Source: Spirochaetaceae bacterium (GTDB taxonomy: Bacteria; Spirochaetota; Spirochaetia; Treponematales; Treponemataceae). Taken from it: a stretch of DNA of 64,000 bases. Under the pieces are notes generated by a model, which was not told the origin of the DNA, searched no databases, and saw nothing but the letters and a program-made list of their open reading frames with translations. The translations under genes and the position numbers were made by a program. The DNA lies in NCBI GenBank assembly GCA_017416145.1, contig JAFQDD010000023.1:62001-126000 (forward strand). The letters are read 5' to 3'. This document shows, one piece after another, positions 42,217 to 49,897 of the stretch (its first letter is position 1; each line of letters starts with the position of its first letter).

Positions 42217-43566
42217 TTATTTTGCAAGACTTCTTTCTACTTTCCATCCGTCAACTGCTGTAGCTTTTACTGTAGCCCAGTCTAGTTTTCCTTCGAAGTA
42301 TTGTAGTAAAGCGTCACCTAGGTTATCTTTCCAAACTTCAGATGGGATAGCATTGAATACCCACATAACTGATGTTACACCAGGTTTGTTCATCCATTTT
42401 GATACTTCTTTTGAAAGTGGATCTGATGGAAGATCGTTATCACTGAATGTGTTAAATGGTGTGATAAAGTTTAGTTTTGTTGAAACTAAGTTTTTACCTG
42501 TTGCAGAAGAGAACAACCATGATAGGAATACATCTGCACCTTTTTGTGCTTCAGGTGAAGCATTTTTGTTGATACATAGATAGTTTTCAGTTCCGATACA
42601 TAGACCGAAGTTTTCTTCACCAGCGATACCTGTGTAGATAGGTAGGAATTTAATATCGTCTGCTGCAACTTTGTTTCCAGCTACACCAAGGATTTGTCCT
42701 GCTGCCCAGTTACCGTTTTGAACCATTGCACATTGACCAAGAGCGAATTCTGCCATTGATTCGTCAACTGTTTTTGCACCTAAAAGTGTTTTAGCTGTCA
42801 AAGAGTTGTTTGTGTATAGATCCATGATGTTTTTGTAGTTATCACTGTATTTGAAAGTGATTGTATCTTGTGCAAGACCTGTTGCTAGAGGGTTAGCATT
42901 AGGTGCATCATCTAAGAATTCTTTGTATAGAGGCACGTTTACTGTGTGTGTTTGCCATCTCCATTGGTTACCTGCTGCCATTGATGTAGAAGCAAATACA
43001 CCTTTGATTCCTAGAGCATCTTTATTAGCTTGCATATCTTCAACAACTGCTTTCAATGTAGCGAAGTTGTTGATTTCGTCCATTGAATTAACTTTTGTGT
43101 TTTTGTTAGGTAATGCAAAATATTTTGCCATAATAGAAGCATTGTAGATAATACCATAACCTTCTACTGCATAAGGAATAGCTGAAACTTTTCCATCTAG
43201 TTTTAGAGCCATTGATTTGTCAGCAAGGATTTTGTAGAAGTTTGTTGATGATAAATCAGCAGCCACTGCTTTTTGGTTGTTTAATCCAACTGGACCGTTT
43301 ACTTGGAAAATAACAGGTGGGTTTGATTTTGCAACTTCACTGTTAAATGTTTGTTCGTAAGTTCCAGAAGCAGCTGTTACAACTTTTAGTTTGTAACCAG
43401 GATTTTCAGCTTCGAATGCTGGAATAACTTCGTTTTCATAGATTTCTGCAACTTCTGGTTTGAAGTTTAAGAAATAGATTTCTGTTGCTTTGTCTTTTGA
43501 CCCAGCAGCAAATACAGTTCCCATTACCATTAAGAGAACTAAAACCACGCTTAGTGCTTTTTTCAT
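42217..43566 (-). CDS. Extracellular sugar-binding protein of a CUT1 ABC importer
   Basis: 449 aa with a signal peptide (MKKALSVVLVLLMVMGTVFA, then AGSKD). The family 1 binding-protein fold is clear: IYFLNFKPEVAEIYENEVIPAFEAENPGY, a WRWQTHT segment, and MVQNGNWAAGQI (the conserved MxxxGxW motif near 285). A classical lipobox cysteine is absent, so it is probably periplasmic. AAAAGGAGAAGAC precedes the ATG. The promoter contains a LacI-type operator between -35 and -10. The sugar is not determined by sequence. Confidence 0.92.
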   Translation of the reverse strand: MKKALSVVLVLLMVMGTVFAAGSKDKATEIYFLNFKPEVAEIYENEVIPAFEAENPGYKLKVVTAASGTYEQTFNSEVAKSNPPVIFQVNGPVGLNNQKAVAADLSSTNFYKILADKSMALKLDGKVSAIPYAVEGYGIIYNASIMAKYFALPNKNTKVNSMDEINNFATLKAVVEDMQANKDALGIKGVFASTSMAAGNQWRWQTHTVNVPLYKEFLDDAPNANPLATGLAQDTITFKYSDNYKNIMDLYTNNSLTAKTLLGAKTVDESMAEFALGQCAMVQNGNWAAGQILGVAGNKVAADDIKFLPIYTGIAGEENFGLCIGTENYLCINKNASPEAQKGADVFLSWLFSSATGKNLVSTKLNFITPFNTFSDNDLPSDPLSKEVSKWMNKPGVTSVMWVFNAIPSEVWKDNLGDALLQYFEGKLDWATVKATAVDGWKVERSLAK

Positions 43567-43626
43567 AAAATGTCTTCTCCTTTTGCGTTACCTTTCTTTT
43601 GAGTAACTGCAACTCGTTATGATTTT

Positions 43627-43655
43627 ATACTAAACCGCTTTAGTTTAGTTGTCAA
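43627..43655 (-). promoter_or_regulatory. Promoter of the sugar importer with operator in the spacer
   Basis: TTGACA (43650-43655) and TAGTAT (43627-43632) are 17 bases apart on the minus strand. The palindrome CTAAACCGCTTTAG (43630-43643) fills the spacer and overlaps the -10, the classical place for a LacI/GalR repressor. Confidence 0.72.
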
Positions 43656-43739
43656 CAAAAAAAATTCTTTTTTTTGCACTTTTTTTACACTTTAACAATA
43701 TTTTGTTATAATAGTTAAAGATACAAAGTTAAAATTTTG

Positions 43740-43801
43740 TAAACCGTTTAACAAATTTTTACATTCGTGTAACATTAAACCAGTTTACTAAATCGTTTTA
43801 G
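43740..43801. promoter_or_regulatory. Three upstream LacI-type operator copies
   Basis: TAAACCGTTTA (43740-43750), TAAACCAGTTTA (43776-43787) and CTAAATCGTTTTAG (43788-43801) share the CTAAAnCGnTTTAG symmetry of the promoter site about 110-160 bases away. Multiple sites suggest looping. The repressor gene is not in the window. Confidence 0.62.
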
Positions 43802-43849
43802 AAAATTTTTCTGTTCTAACAACTAAAATATCAATAAATTCCTAAAAAG

Positions 43850-43882
43850 AGAAATAAAAAAAGCAGATACAAAAGTACCTGC
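43850..43882 (-). terminator. Terminator after the tRNA-Thr array
   Basis: Minus strand GAGCAGGTAC-TTTT-GTATCTGC followed by TTTTTTT, the natural end of the tRNA transcript. Confidence 0.85.
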
Positions 43883-43888
43883 TCATAA

Positions 43889-44153
43889 CTTTTCGCAAAC
43901 ATCCCTGTTTGCAACTGTTAGCCAACTGTCGGACTTGAACCGCGGAAAAGAAAAATACGTCCTGTATTTTCCTTTTCTCAAAGATTTTTTTCAAAAATCT
44001 TTTTGCTTTTCGCAAACATCCTGTTTGCAACTGTTAGCCAACTGACAGACTTGAACCGCGGAAAAGAAAAATACGTCCTGTATTTTCCTTTTCTCAAAGA
44101 TTTTTTTCAAAAATCTTTTTGCTTTTCGCAAACATCCCTGTTTGCAACTGTTA
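43889..44153 (-). repeat. Tandem 116/117-bp repeats carrying the tRNA-Thr 3' end
   Basis: CTTTTCGCAAACATCC... begins at 43889, 44006 and 44122. Each unit holds a GCAAACAGGGATGTTTGC hairpin and then a 22-base match to the tRNA-Thr 3' end (GCCAACTGTCGGACTTGAAC on the plus strand at 43921, 44037 and in the intact tRNA at 44154). The second unit has three changes. The rest of each unit is AT-rich with inverted stretches (GATTTTTTTCAAAAATC, GAAAAATAC/GTATTTTC). No gene is seen in 43802-44152. Confidence 0.93.
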
Positions 44154-44225
44154 GCCAACTGTCGGACTTGAACCGACTACCTGCACGTTACGAGGGTGCT
44201 GCTCTACCTGGTGAGCTAAGTTGGC
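44153..44225 (-). tRNA. tRNA-Thr (anticodon CGT)
   Basis: Full cloverleaf on the minus strand: acceptor GCCAACT/AGTTGGC, D-arm GCTC..GAGC, anticodon arm GCACC-CTCGTAA-CGTGC, T-arm GTCGG-TTCAAGT-CCGAC. The anticodon is CGU, reading ACG. One C-C mismatch closes the anticodon stem next to the loop, which is unusual. CCA is not encoded. The 3' 22 bases are repeated twice downstream. Confidence 0.9.
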
Positions 44226-44243
44226 AAAATATTAAATTATGGA

Positions 44244-45500
44244 TTAACCTTGGCGTTGAACTGATTTTTGGTCAACGAAGCGTTTTAGATCCATAATATT
44301 GTTTACAACCATATATCCATCATAAACATCGATTTTGCGTTTTTCGATAAATTTGTTCATTTCATCACGAACTTCATCCAAAGACAAACCAGCCCAGTGA
44401 GCCAAATCTTGCATAGTTAGATTAAACTGTCTAGAGCGTTCATTTGGATTTGATATTGGACTAATCTCATCAAACATCAAGAAAACATCTGCAATTCTTG
44501 CTTGTTTATCCTGCAAAACAAGAATCTTTAGACGGCGTTTTTGGTCATAAATCCGCTTACAAAATAATTTTAGCAAAATCAAAGCAATTTGAGGATTACC
44601 TGTTATCAATACTTCAAAGTTTTCTTTATTAAACTCCAAAACTTCAACATTATCGATAGCGACACAGGTAGCAGAACGTGGAGAATTTTCCAAAATCGCC
44701 ATTTCCCCAAAAAATTCTGATGGCATCAAAATATCAAGATTTTTCTTTGCACCATTTACACATTTTACCAACTGAACTTGACCTGATTGAATCAAGTAAA
44801 AACAATCTCCAGGTTCATATTCTGAAATAATGACAGAGCCTGGTTCAAATTGTTTTGCAAATCGAGAAAATGCTGGAAGGCTAAACTGTTTCAAAGCTGA
44901 GGCAGCTGGATTTGTAGCAATAACCTTTGAAGCTTCTTTTGGTTTTATTCCTCGAGCTACTTGCATATCAGCACGTTTTTTGGAATCAACATACAATTTT
45001 GCAATATTATTTTTGTTTGGGGCATCAGGAAATCTTTGTAAAAATCTTAAACAAACATCTGCACAAGTTTTGTATTCTTCTGTAGCATAAAAACTCTTTG
45101 CTACAGCTTCCATTCCTGTAAACTGATCTTCAGCTTCATCATCATGTAAAATTGATTCGATTTTTTTGTGAACCTTTCGCAATTGATTTGAAAAAACCTT
45201 CAACATTTTCATAATAATTTGTTTATTACTACTAAAAAGATTTTCAAATTCTTGAACGCTCATAGCAATACAAACGGAATCAACAACAACAGTAGCGTTC
45301 TCTTCTCTTGGAAAATGACCAAGAGCTGATTTTACACCAAAAAATTCACCTTCTTTTATATATTCTGTAACTGGTGCATTGGTTTCCACATCTGTGCTAG
45401 TTAAAATTATCATTCCTTTTTGAAGAATGAAAATTCTATCATCCTTATCACCTGAGAAATAAATTACAGAACCTTTTGAATATTGCATTGCTTTTGGCAT
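44244..45500 (-). CDS. Regulator with two cyclic-nucleotide-binding domains and winged helix
   Basis: 418 aa. Two cNMP-binding beta-barrels (about 8-110 and 205-310); the second has the phosphate-binding cassette FFGEMAILENSPRSATCVA with the key Glu and Arg, while the first (FFGVKSALG...ENATVVV) is degenerate. A helical region separates them, and a Crp-like winged helix follows (about 355-405: LTMQDLAHWAGLSLDEVRDEMNKFI). It probably binds cAMP or a related nucleotide and DNA. It is transcribed alone, towards the tRNA-Thr gene. Dual-domain regulators like this are frequent in treponemes. Confidence 0.88.
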   Translation of the reverse strand: MPKAMQYSKGSVIYFSGDKDDRIFILQKGMIILTSTDVETNAPVTEYIKEGEFFGVKSALGHFPREENATVVVDSVCIAMSVQEFENLFSSNKQIIMKMLKVFSNQLRKVHKKIESILHDDEAEDQFTGMEAVAKSFYATEEYKTCADVCLRFLQRFPDAPNKNNIAKLYVDSKKRADMQVARGIKPKEASKVIATNPAASALKQFSLPAFSRFAKQFEPGSVIISEYEPGDCFYLIQSGQVQLVKCVNGAKKNLDILMPSEFFGEMAILENSPRSATCVAIDNVEVLEFNKENFEVLITGNPQIALILLKLFCKRIYDQKRRLKILVLQDKQARIADVFLMFDEISPISNPNERSRQFNLTMQDLAHWAGLSLDEVRDEMNKFIEKRKIDVYDGYMVVNNIMDLKRFVDQKSVQRQG

Positions 45501-45579
45501 TTTTTACCTCTGTAGATAAATACACAATTTTTCTCTTAATATGATAACACAAAAGTTTAAAATATGCTATTATTTTTTT

Positions 45580-46431
45580 ATGATTGATTTACATTGCCAT
45601 TCCACTGCTTCCGACGGCGAATATTCCCCAAAAGAATTGGTTGCTTTGGCTATTGAAAAAAATATTTCTGTTCTTGCATTAACAGATCACGATACATTTG
45701 ATGGAATTGATGAGGGAAAAAATGCCGCCACAAACTCAGATTTAATTTTTATCCCTGGAATTGAATTAAATATTGAAAGAACTAGAGGGGAATTTCATTT
45801 ATTAGGCTTGGGAATAAAAGAACCCTCTACAAGTTTAATAAAAATCTGCAAAAATCTTCAGGCTGGTAGACTTTCTCGAAATCAGCAAATAATCGAAAAA
45901 ATGCAACAAGATGGTTTTCCAGTTTCTTACGATGAATTGATAGAAAAATTTCCTATCCCAACTTTAGGTCGTCCCCATATCGCTGCCTATTTAGTTGAAA
46001 AGAAAATCGTAAAAAAACGCCAACTCGCCTTTGACAAATATTTGGGGAAAGGACGCCCCTACTACGTAGATCGCTCCTCAGCAAATTTATACGATGCAAT
46101 TTATGCCATAAAGGATTCTGGTGCAGTTCCAGTTTTAGCTCACCCACTTTCTTTGTATGTTTCTTGGGGCAAAATGGAAGAAACTCTTTCTGAACTAAAA
46201 GAAGCTGGTATCGAAGGATTAGAAGCTTGGCATCCCGGAACAAAAGTTGGGGAAGCTATGCGATTAGAAGAGTTGGCAAAAAAACTTGGATTTTTTGTTA
46301 CGGCGGGAAGCGATTTTCACGGTCCAAATGTTCGAGCTGATAGAAAACTAGGTCATACTACTGGTAACAGAAAAATTGATGACAAATTTTATTTTGAAGA
46401 ATTATTGCCAAATCTAGAAAAGAGTAACTAA
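45580..46431 (+). CDS. PHP-domain phosphoesterase (TrpH/RnaAM-like)
   Basis: 283 aa starting MIDLHCHSTASDGEYSP at 45580; 13 upstream codons have no ribosome-binding site. The PHP metal ligands are in place: DLHCHS, LTDHDTFDG, GIELN, VLAHP and the C-terminal GSDFHG. Relatives are 5'-3' exoribonucleases that also act on short oligonucleotides or 3',5'-bisphosphonucleotides. Its last 18 bases overlap the converging yigZ gene. Confidence 0.9.
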   Translation: MIDLHCHSTASDGEYSPKELVALAIEKNISVLALTDHDTFDGIDEGKNAATNSDLIFIPGIELNIERTRGEFHLLGLGIKEPSTSLIKICKNLQAGRLSRNQQIIEKMQQDGFPVSYDELIEKFPIPTLGRPHIAAYLVEKKIVKKRQLAFDKYLGKGRPYYVDRSSANLYDAIYAIKDSGAVPVLAHPLSLYVSWGKMEETLSELKEAGIEGLEAWHPGTKVGEAMRLEELAKKLGFFVTAGSDFHGPNVRADRKLGHTTGNRKIDDKFYFEELLPNLEKSN

Positions 46432-47019
46432 AGTTTTTCCGTTGGTTAAATTGGTTAAAATTGATGTTAAGACTTCTGCTTCAGAAGCGTAGATTTTTCC
46501 ACTAACTACAATGGAAGAAGTGAAATCCTCTTTTAAATCTTGAATGTGTAAGTCTTTTATAGAATGTTTTACTTTGTCAAAAATGTCATAAGGGATTTCA
46601 AACAAAAACTCTTTTTTTTCAATATATTCTTCAAAGGCATTTTCTTCAAAGGCTTTGTCTAGCACAAGTTTTGCAGAATCTCCGTAGGCTTTTACAAGAC
46701 CGCCAGTTCCAAGTAGAGTTCCGCCAAACCAGCGAGTTACAGTTAGCAAAAGATTTGTAACATTTCGGCCTTTTACCACGTCAAGCATTGGTCGCCCCGC
46801 AGTTCCAGAAGGCTCTCCGTCATCAGACATTCCCATAACTTCTCTTCCTAAGCCTGCAATAAAAGCGTGGCAAACGTGGGTTGCATCAGCGTATTTTTGT
46901 TTAAAAGCTTTTAAAGTTTCTCGGGCTTCGGCTTGGCTTTCCACCGGAGTTATTTCTGCCAAAAACCGAGAGCCTTTTACCATCAATTCAGCTTCTACAC
47001 TTCTGGTAAGGATAAGCAT
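46414..47019 (-). CDS. yigZ: YigZ/IMPACT-family protein (UPF0029)
   Basis: 201 aa. The family core AETLKAFKQKYADATHVCHAFIAG...SDDGEPSGTAGRPMLDV...TRWFGGTLLGTGGLVKAYGDSA is unmistakable, followed by the C-terminal ferredoxin-like UPF0029 domain. The biochemical role in bacteria is uncertain. The start overlaps the upstream membrane-protein gene by 25 bases; a later ATG at about 46983 is possible. It overlaps the PHP gene tail to tail by 18 bases. Confidence 0.93.
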   Translation of the reverse strand: MLILTRSVEAELMVKGSRFLAEITPVESQAEARETLKAFKQKYADATHVCHAFIAGLGREVMGMSDDGEPSGTAGRPMLDVVKGRNVTNLLLTVTRWFGGTLLGTGGLVKAYGDSAKLVLDKAFEENAFEEYIEKKEFLFEIPYDIFDKVKHSIKDLHIQDLKEDFTSSIVVSGKIYASEAEVLTSILTNLTNGKTLVTLF

Positions 47020-47915
47020 TCTTCTTCCTCAGAGGAATTTTCTGTTTTTTCAAGATTTTCTTGACTTTCTAGGATTTCTTGATTTTCTAGAGTGCCAGAA
47101 CCGTCTTCTATTCCAAGAAATTCATCATCTTTTGCAGTAAGCTCATAATAATAAGCATTTATTGAAAGAATTACATAAATCACAAGATAGTAAAAACTGA
47201 TTGTAAAAACGAAATCCAAAATTGAAACCACAAATTCATTTGGAATTGCAAAACTCAACCCCAAAGAAAGAATTGCTGTTATCAATGGATATTTTCCAGC
47301 TTTAATACAAAACCAAATAAATTTGAAAAATCTACCTTTTAGAAGTTGGCGGCTTTCTCGTAAAACTTCTTTTAGCTTTAACTTTGGATTGTTTGCCATA
47401 GTTGGAAAAAGCAAAGCGTGAGGCAAAGCCAAAATAAACATAAACAAAAACACACCGCCAACAGCAAACAACATACTGTTAAATCCCAATTCTTGCAAAG
47501 ATTTTAAACCTGATTCTGTGTTTAAGTCGTATTTTTTTAAACCATAAAATAACAAAAAGAATAAAAAGATAAAAATTACAGCCACAAATATTCCCATAAT
47601 AATTAGGGTAATAAAAATCAATCTACGGTTATCTTTTTTTCCGATAAACAAATCACCAATAATTGTTGGTTTTTCTTGATAAAAATTTCCTAGAATCACT
47701 GAAAACCCGTAATACAAAAACAAAGAAACTAAAACCACTAACCATAAAAGCAACAATGCTGTGGAAGGCTGCATCAAAATCATTGTGGTTCCCATTACAA
47801 TTCCACCAATTAAAGAATTGATAATAAGCATAAAAATCAAAGATACAGCCATCTTTGTAAGGTTTTTGTAAAATGTTTGGTTAATTTTCTCAATTATCAG
47901 ATTATCTGCTCTCAA
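46995..47915 (-). CDS. Multi-pass membrane protein, family unknown
   Basis: 306 aa with about six hydrophobic segments (around 22-45, 50-72, 100-122, 148-170, 212-232, 235-255) and an acidic C-terminal tail (about 265-306) of Glu/Asn/Ser repeats. Basic cytoplasmic loops (LFIGKKDNRR) fit the positive-inside rule. I do not recognise the family. It lies between parC and yigZ in the same direction and overlaps the yigZ start, which suggests coupled translation. Confidence 0.7.
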   Translation of the reverse strand: MRADNLIIEKINQTFYKNLTKMAVSLIFMLIINSLIGGIVMGTTMILMQPSTALLLLWLVVLVSLFLYYGFSVILGNFYQEKPTIIGDLFIGKKDNRRLIFITLIIMGIFVAVIFIFLFFLLFYGLKKYDLNTESGLKSLQELGFNSMLFAVGGVFLFMFILALPHALLFPTMANNPKLKLKEVLRESRQLLKGRFFKFIWFCIKAGKYPLITAILSLGLSFAIPNEFVVSILDFVFTISFYYLVIYVILSINAYYYELTAKDDEFLGIEDGSGTLENQEILESQENLEKTENSSEEEECLSLPEV

Positions 47916-47953
47916 TTTTTTGTCCTTTCTGAAGTTTTAGTGTTTTAGTATAG

Positions 47954-49897
47954 TTATAAAAGTTCTGGGTCTGTTTTCATTTCCAAAACCACTTTATCAG
48001 CCTCTTTTGAAGCAAGACGCACTCCAAGAGTTTTTACGCCCTTTTCTTCGTAGTCCCCAGCGTGAAATTCTTGGGATTTTTGCTTTTGCCGAGGTTTTGG
48101 GGTATATTTTACATAGAACTTAAAAGCGTTTCTAGTATCAATGTGGCAAACTTCACAGTTTTCTGGAATAATCGAATAATCCCTGTTCAAAATAAACTGG
48201 GTGATTCTACAGCGTTTTATGTACATGTAGTGGGTTTTGTTATCTCTAAAAATTACTGTAAACAAAACCTTTGAAAGCTCTTCCTTGTCTGAAAGTCCGC
48301 AGTACCACATTTTTTTATCTACGAAAAGTTTTTCTGGCACATCGCAAACATTGTAGATTCCGCTTTTTCTCATAATTAAAATGCGGTCAAATGGAGTAAC
48401 TTTGCAAACTTCTGTTCCTGTGCTTACGTTTGTTCCAAGATAACCAGTTTTGCTGTCGTAACGTAGAGAAATATCTCGTTTTACAACTTCCTTTACATCA
48501 ACTGTTTCAAAGGATTTTATGCTAGTTTTTCGTTTTAGGTAGTCTTCTCCCAAAACATCAGCAATTTTTCCAGAAATTCCATCCAGCCAAGAAATTGCGT
48601 AACCAACTAAATCTTTTAGAAGTTTTCCAATTTCTTTTAATCGGTCGTTAATTTCTTTTACTTCTTGGCGATTTTTGTTGATATCATACAAAGAAATTCG
48701 TCTAATTGGGATTTTTAGCAAATGTTCCACATCTTCATCTGTAATTTCCCGCAAAAGTTCTGCTTTAAATGGCTCAAATCCTTTGATAACAGCCTTGTTC
48801 ACAGCTTCGGCGGTTTTCATTTCTTCTATTGATTTATAGATTCTCTCTTCAATGAAGATTCTTTCCAAAGTTCTAAGATGAAGTTTTTCCTTTAGTTTTT
48901 GTCTTTCAAATTCTAGCTCATCTTTTAAAATATTTTTTAGCTGATTTGCACTATGTTTGATTACCTCTGTGGCAGTCATAACCACTGGCATATTATCCTT
49001 AATAACAAGAAGATTACAAGAAATTGCCATTTCACAGTCTGTGTAAGCATAAAGGGCGTCTATTACATCTTCTGCGTAAACTCCCCGCTGAAGTTTTATC
49101 TCGATTTCCACCTTGTTTGTGGTGTAATCGTTTATAGAAGATATTTTTAGTTTTCCACTTTTTGTAGCCTGTTCAATGGACTGGGTTAGACTTTCTGTGT
49201 TTGTGCCTGGTGGAAGTTCTGTAATAACAATCCGCTTTGGATCAGAAGTGTCTAGTTTTGCTCGACCAATGATTTTTCCGTTTCCGTCATTGTAGTTAGA
49301 AACGTCAATTATGCCCCCAGTTGGAAAATCAGGATAAAGCGTAAAATCCTTGCCAGAAAGATAGGCTTTTTCTGCTTCTATCACTTCTTTTATGTTGTGG
49401 GGAAGAATTTTTGTAGACATACCAACTGCAATTCCCTCAGCTCCCATCACCAAAGCAAGAGGAAGTTTTGCTCTAAAAACAACAGGTTCTTTGCCCCGTC
49501 CGTCGTAGCTTGGCACATAGCGGGTAATATCTGGATTGTACAAAATATCCTTGGTTAATGGTCGGAGGCGACACTCAATATAACGTGGGGCAGAAGCTCC
49601 GTCTCCTGTGTACATATTTCCGAAGTTACCTTGCTTTTCTATGAAAATCTCTTTATTAGCAAGATTTACCAAAGCCCCATAAATTGAAGCATCTCCGTGG
49701 GGGTGATATTTCATTACTTGACCAACAACGTTTGCAACCTTGTTAAAGCGCCCATCATCAATTCCTAAAAGAGTATGCAAAACTCGGCGTTGAACAGGCT
49801 TTAATCCGTCTTCTAAGTCTGGAATCGCTCTGTCTCTAATAACGTAACTTGCGTATTCAATAAAGTTTTTATCAAAAAGATTTTTTACATAAGCCAT
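47954..49897 (-). CDS. parC: DNA topoisomerase IV subunit A
   Basis: 647 aa. ASYVIRDRAIPDLEDGLKPVQRRVL, VMKYHPHGDASIYGALV and the active tyrosine Y106 (SAPRYIECRL) define the type IIA cleavage domain; a coiled-coil tower follows. The C-terminal part (about 490-630) is a short, partial beta-propeller, smaller than that of GyrA, which favours topoisomerase IV over gyrase. It decatenates chromosomes with ParE. The ATG is the base after the parE stop. Confidence 0.85.
   Translation of the reverse strand: MAYVKNLFDKNFIEYASYVIRDRAIPDLEDGLKPVQRRVLHTLLGIDDGRFNKVANVVGQVMKYHPHGDASIYGALVNLANKEIFIEKQGNFGNMYTGDGASAPRYIECRLRPLTKDILYNPDITRYVPSYDGRGKEPVVFRAKLPLALVMGAEGIAVGMSTKILPHNIKEVIEAEKAYLSGKDFTLYPDFPTGGIIDVSNYNDGNGKIIGRAKLDTSDPKRIVITELPPGTNTESLTQSIEQATKSGKLKISSINDYTTNKVEIEIKLQRGVYAEDVIDALYAYTDCEMAISCNLLVIKDNMPVVMTATEVIKHSANQLKNILKDELEFERQKLKEKLHLRTLERIFIEERIYKSIEEMKTAEAVNKAVIKGFEPFKAELLREITDEDVEHLLKIPIRRISLYDINKNRQEVKEINDRLKEIGKLLKDLVGYAISWLDGISGKIADVLGEDYLKRKTSIKSFETVDVKEVVKRDISLRYDSKTGYLGTNVSTGTEVCKVTPFDRILIMRKSGIYNVCDVPEKLFVDKKMWYCGLSDKEELSKVLFTVIFRDNKTHYMYIKRCRITQFILNRDYSIIPENCEVCHIDTRNAFKFYVKYTPKPRQKQKSQEFHAGDYEEKGVKTLGVRLASKEADKVVLEMKTDPELL

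Noticed and set aside
43919-44060. Additional tRNA genes
   Set aside because: Only the 3' 22 bases of tRNA-Thr are present; no D-arm or anticodon arm precedes them.
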